Origin: Verrucomicrobiota bacterium
GTDB lineage: Bacteria; Verrucomicrobiota; Verrucomicrobiia; Chthoniobacterales; UBA10450
Length of the DNA: 8,575 nucleotides
Assembly (NCBI GenBank): GCA_003219225.1
Contig: QHPZ01000081.1
Location: forward strand, 1 to 8,575
Direction of reading: 5' to 3'
The stretch's first letter is position 1; each line of letters opens with the position of its first letter. The notes under the pieces were generated by a model. The model was not told the DNA's origin. It did not search any database and saw only the letters and a program-made list of their open reading frames with translations. This document shows positions 5,283-8,575 of the stretch, one piece after another. A program made the translations under genes and the position numbers.

Positions 5283-8200
5283 GGAAAGATCGCCCTAGGA
5301 GCTGTCGTTGAGAACACATGCATGTAACCAAATCGCGTCCGCGAGGCGCCACTGGCATCTATCACCGGCTGTGTTTTCGTGTTGTTAATAATGTCCCTCA
5401 TCCTGCTCCAGCCTCTCAGGTCATCGGAAACGACACATCCTGTTCCCCAGTACGGATGAAGTCGAAGCAAGCCACGCCCATAGCCTTTGTCATCGCGAGG
5501 TCGAGAGTCCAATGCGTCGAGCGCCCACACGCCTATGCCAGAAGCTTGCAACCGGTCCAAGTCCGTCCATTCGTTCGGATCTTCAGTGTACTTTCGATTA
5601 AGTATCTCGTACTGTCCGCGAGGTATTGGACCGCCTTGCGTGGTTTCATAAGTGGGATTGTTGTTCATTTTCGTTTCTTGGGTTCCCGAGTTTGCCCGGA
5701 CAGTTACAGTGGCACCAGTGTCGCGATCTGTAACCGTCAAGAGCCCCTGCTGAACATTAAAATAGGCATCGACTAGCAACCCGAACGGATCCGTGAGTCG
5801 TACCGGGTCGTTGGCAACATAGGAATATAAGTTTAGCCCACCGGTTTCTCCGATCGGATCTCGACTCAACCATCTACCCAAATCGGGATCATAAGCCCGA
5901 TAGACTCCTAGATCGAGATTGCTCGAGCCGTGGCGATACAGCCCGGTGAAGTTGAAATCCGGTAGAGTGGTATTGATCACGGTGGTCGATCTTCCCCAGG
6001 GATCGTAGTCAAAACGAGCAACAAGGGTGCCATTGGCTTTCATCATTTCCCGGATCGAGCCGAGATGATCACGGAAGTACAAATACTTCGTTGTGCCGAT
6101 GTACTGGCCCTGCGCATAGGCGAAGAGCGTCACGGCATCATTGGCATCGCGGAACTCGCTCTTATCATTGCCGCACCAAACGAATTTGCGCGTGGAGGTG
6201 ACTGAGCCGTTGGCCTTCTCCACGATCTTTACGCATCGGCTCAGCCCATCATACGTAAACTCACTCCGGTTGGTCGTGCCGGTGTAGTTGATCGCTACCA
6301 ATTGATTGGCTCCGTCCCATTCGAATGTGCGCGTGCCGCCGTCGCTCGTGATGCTCCCATTGGAATCATAGCTTAGCGTGCGATTCACTCCTCCGCTCTG
6401 CGACACGATCTCGTTCACGTTGTTTGGTGTCGAAGTCGTGGTGACCGTGCCGATCTTCTCGGTGATCCGGTTGGAAGCCAGGTCGTAGCCGTAGAGATAA
6501 TTTGTGATTACATTGTTGTTGTTGGCGTTTTTAAGCGGTGCGCGCGTCAACTGATCGGCATTGTCATAGACGAGATCGTAGCGTTGCGGCGCCACCGGTA
6601 AGAGGCCGGGGTAATTCTTCGTCCAAGTCTTGATCTGGCCTTCATCATCGTAAGTGTAATCAAACTGCGACAGCAACGCGCTCGTGCTGGTCAGGTTTTT
6701 GATCTGCTGGAGACGTTTGTCCTCGAGATTGTCGAAATAGAGGTAGTTAGTCGTTGCGCCGCCGGGATAGGCGAGCGTCTGGAGCCGGTTCGTGACCCCT
6801 ACATAGGTGTAGACAAATCCGCCGAGCTTGTTCGTATTGCCACTTAGTCGGCCGAGGCTGTCGAACGCCCACGATTGTGAATTGGCGGCGCCGTTGATCG
6901 AGCGGTTGATCACCCGCCCGAGTTCATCGTAGCCGAAGGTGATGATGTCATTGGCGAGCGGACCGTCGATACTCCCCAACTGGCCTGCGCCCAATGTCGG
7001 GGCAGGCGGGATTGCGTTGTAGCTGTACACGGTTGGCCCTGAGCCGTCCGTCATGGTCGAGACGCGGTTGTAATTCGGATCGTAAGTGAAACTGACCGAT
7101 GGCGTCGGCGGATTGAGCGGCTGATCGTTTGTGTCCGTGTAGGTGATTTGCTGGATGTTATCGTCGGCGAAATAGGTGTAATTCGCTCTCTGGTTTTTCG
7201 CGTCGGTTGCCGATTTCAATCGACTGCTCGCGCCGATCGTGTTCGCAGCGCTTTGCCCGTCGTAGAGGTAATTGATCGTGGTGTTGTCGAAGAAGACCTT
7301 TTGGTAAACGCGTCCCTGCAAATCTCGATTGAATGTTGTGATCTGCGGGGGAGTCTTCGGATCGCTAATCGTCGCCAACTGGCCACAGCTGCACCAGCCA
7401 AACTGCGTCGTTCGATTGAGCGGATCGGTGATCGAATCCATCTGCCGGTTCGCATTGTAATGACGCGTCGTCCACAGACCGCGCCGGTCCTTGCTCTTGG
7501 TCAGGTCGAGAATCGTCACCACGCCCTGGCCAAAATCCTGCGAGTATTGGTACTGCTCAGTCGTCCCATCTGGGTAAGTCACCTGCGTCGGTCTATCGAG
7601 ATTGTCGTAATCTGTCGTAACAGTGTAGTTATCGGAGTCAGTTACGGTTCGCACTCGGTTTGCACTGTCATAACTTAAGCTTGTCACGGCCGAGATGCTA
7701 TTGAACGGCGGGCTAGTGATCGATGTGAGATAGCCAATCGGATGCCCGGCGCTGCCGTCGCCGTAGCCGAACGTCGTGATTTCATGTTTCGCGTTCTCCC
7801 GCGTCAGAACTTGCCCATACGTGTTGTAGGTGGATGTCGTTACCTGGCCGGCGGCATCTGTATCGGTGAGCGGCTCATGCAGCGCGTTGTAGACGAACTT
7901 ACGCACCAGTTCGTTCGCGCTACCGGTCGTCTGCCGAATTTCCAGTAGGTCGATGTTGTTGGTGTCGTAAACGTAGCTCATCACGCGTCCGATCGGATCA
8001 GTAGATTTCGTGACGCGTCCAAGAGTGTTGTATTCGTACTGTGAAAGCTGCGTGCTGCTGTCACCGAGAATGCGCGCGACCTGAATCGGGTTAGCGCTTG
8101 GCCCGGTATGATTGGTGTCCGACTGCCCGATATAAGCGTACCAGACCCGGTTCTCCAACGGCGCCTTTTCGCTCGCGGCAATTCCCGACAACGTGCCGCC

Positions 8201-8575
8201 GGCGTTGTAGGCCCAATGTGTGATCCGTGCCTTGGTGTAATCATAAACGCCATTGACCGGCGGATACAGTTCAATCGCCTTCTTGTCCCAATAAAAACTG
8301 TTCGCCACATCGAGAGCCGAGTTGGTCATACCGGCAGGCGCAACGGTTTCTGTCGCGCTAATGCCCGGAGCATTGTCGCGATACTCGACGCGCTCTTTCC
8401 CAGTGAGCGGGTCAGTCATCTCAATCCATTTATTGGTTCCAGACTCGCCGGTGGCGAAAGTCGTCGTTCCGTAGGGAGTCGTTAGTGAATCAATGAAACT
8501 AGTGCCGGTTGCGTAATGAAATTGCGATTGGATCCCGATTTCATCTGTGATGCTCGTCAGTTGTCCATTCGTGTA
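5279..8575 (-). CDS. Rhs/YD-repeat protein with C-terminal Tlde1-like toxin tip (5' end outside window)
   Basis: At least 1,098 residues are visible. The frame stays open to base 8575 and reads YTNGQLTSITDEIGIQSQF at the edge, so the ATG at 8419 is internal and the true start is off the window. From 8575 to about 6086 the protein is a series of YD repeats, such as YNTLGRVTKSTDPIGRV, YDNLDRPTQVTYPDGTTEQY and FDSLGRLSGNT, which in the family fold into a beta-cage that encloses a C-terminal toxin. It includes the odd segment FGWCSCGQLATISDP. The Rhs core runs from 6085 to 5780: YLYFRDHLGSIREMM, FDYDPWGRS, YDPDLGRWLSRDPIG, ending in PVRLTDPFGL, an exact PxxxxDPxGL self-cleavage-site motif. The remaining 166 residues form the toxin-like tip (separate entry). 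Its stop overlaps the candidate immunity gene. Such proteins are secreted or surface-delivered weapons; the delivery route is not visible here. Confidence 0.93.
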   Translation of the reverse strand, partial: YTNGQLTSITDEIGIQSQFHYATGTSFIDSLTTPYGTTTFATGESGTNKWIEMTDPLTGKERVEYRDNAPGISATETVAPAGMTNSALDVANSFYWDKKAIELYPPVNGVYDYTKARITHWAYNAGGTLSGIAASEKAPLENRVWYAYIGQSDTNHTGPSANPIQVARILGDSSTQLSQYEYNTLGRVTKSTDPIGRVMSYVYDTNNIDLLEIRQTTGSANELVRKFVYNALHEPLTDTDAAGQVTTSTYNTYGQVLTRENAKHEITTFGYGDGSAGHPIGYLTSITSPPFNSISAVTSLSYDSANRVRTVTDSDNYTVTTDYDNLDRPTQVTYPDGTTEQYQYSQDFGQGVVTILDLTKSKDRRGLWTTRHYNANRQMDSITDPLNRTTQFGWCSCGQLATISDPKTPPQITTFNRDLQGRVYQKVFFDNTTINYLYDGQSAANTIGASSRLKSATDAKNQRANYTYFADDNIQQITYTDTNDQPLNPPTPSVSFTYDPNYNRVSTMTDGSGPTVYSYNAIPPAPTLGAGQLGSIDGPLANDIITFGYDELGRVINRSINGAANSQSWAFDSLGRLSGNTNKLGGFVYTYVGVTNRLQTLAYPGGATTNYLYFDNLEDKRLQQIKNLTSTSALLSQFDYTYDDEGQIKTWTKNYPGLLPVAPQRYDLVYDNADQLTRAPLKNANNNNVITNYLYGYDLASNRITEKIGTVTTTSTPNNVNEIVSQSGGVNRTLSYDSNGSITSDGGTRTFEWDGANQLVAINYTGTTNRSEFTYDGLSRCVKIVEKANGSVTSTRKFVWCGNDKSEFRDANDAVTLFAYAQGQYIGTTKYLYFRDHLGSIREMMKANGTLVARFDYDPWGRSTTVINTTLPDFNFTGLYRHGSSNLDLGVYRAYDPDLGRWLSRDPIGETGGLNLYSYVANDPVRLTDPFGLLVDAYFNVQQGLLTVTDRDTGATVTVRANSGTQETKMNNNPTYETTQGGPIPRGQYEILNRKYTEDPNEWTDLDRLQASGIGVWALDALDSRPRDDKGYGRGLLRLHPYWGTGCVVSDDLRGWSRMRDIINNTKTQPVIDASGASRTRFGYMHVFSTTAPRAIFP
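5282..5779 (-). other. Toxin tip of the Rhs protein: Tlde1/DUF2778-like L,D-transpeptidase-fold domain
   Basis: This is the 166 residues after the DPFG motif of the Rhs core. NNPTYETTQ followed by GGPIPRGQYEI closely resembles the signature of the Tlde1 (DUF2778) family, where an N-N-P-x-Y segment precedes GPIPxGxYxI. Further on, LLRLHPYWGTGCVVSDD gives a histidine (codon 5458-5456) and a cysteine (5437-5435) arranged like the H...(S/T)xGC catalytic motif of L,D-transpeptidases. Known Tlde1 effectors act in the periplasm on peptidoglycan tetrapeptides, cutting stem peptides and swapping D-amino acids. The H-to-C distance here is short (seven residues). A 40-residue insert (about tip residues 60-100, rich in D and R) separates the two motifs. 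The family call is from motif recognition, not a profile search. Confidence 0.65.

Noticed and set aside
5282..5779. Base-composition shift marking the toxin tip as recently acquired
   Set aside because: Hand counts of a few 60-base lines gave about 47-53% GC in the tip, but some lines of the Rhs body are equally low, so the difference is not decisive.
7148..7678. 176-codon plus-strand open frame opposite the Rhs gene
   Set aside because: It is antisense to strongly supported YD repeats, and its composition (rich in V, R, I) is what the reverse strand of such repeats would give.
8417..8419. ATG at 8419 as the start of the Rhs gene
   Set aside because: The frame is open all the way to 8575 and encodes further YD-repeat-like sequence, so the gene continues off the window.

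Overview
The window is a bacterial chromosomal segment with moderately high GC. It is densely coded: two genes on the left read rightwards, a convergent/divergent block follows, and the right two thirds is a run of leftward genes. The organism is most likely a soil-type Verrucomicrobiota (Chthoniobacterales-like). This is an inference from three things: intergenic inverted-repeat elements of a kind I associate with such genomes, the WCSCG motif in the YD-repeat protein, and weak Shine-Dalgarno signals. It is not proved by a marker gene.

Positions 1-1361 (+) hold the 3' end of the GTPase gene hflX and a complete endonuclease III gene (nth), separated by an imperfect inverted-repeat element. 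Positions 1372-1845 (-) encode a small low-affinity iron permease family membrane protein, convergent with nth. Positions 1903-2754 (+) encode an arginase/agmatinase-superfamily protein whose metal-binding motifs are visible. A strong 24-bp-arm hairpin (2750-2809) sits at its end and includes its stop codon.

Positions 2819-3579 (-) hold two four-helix, half-size drug/metabolite-type transporter subunits that overlap by 4 nt (GTGA). They probably work as a heterodimer. Their leading gene starts inside a second inverted-repeat element (3574-3672). Upstream on the same strand is a 393-residue FemAB/CelD-like GNAT acyltransferase (3704-4885).

Positions 4959-8575 (-) are the most interesting part. 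A large Rhs/YD-repeat protein, cut off by the right edge of the window (its frame is open to base 8575), carries an Rhs core ending in the classic PxxxxDPxGL motif. A 166-residue variable tip follows. The tip looks like a Tlde1/DUF2778 (L,D-transpeptidase-fold) peptidoglycan-targeting toxin, with a GGPIPRGQYEI motif and an HPYWGTGC active-site-like motif. Its stop codon overlaps the GTG of a 107-residue unrecognised protein with an N-terminal membrane/signal segment. That is the layout expected of an immunity protein acting outside the cytoplasm. The pair is best read as a polymorphic toxin-immunity module; the immunity role is inferred from position and topology only.
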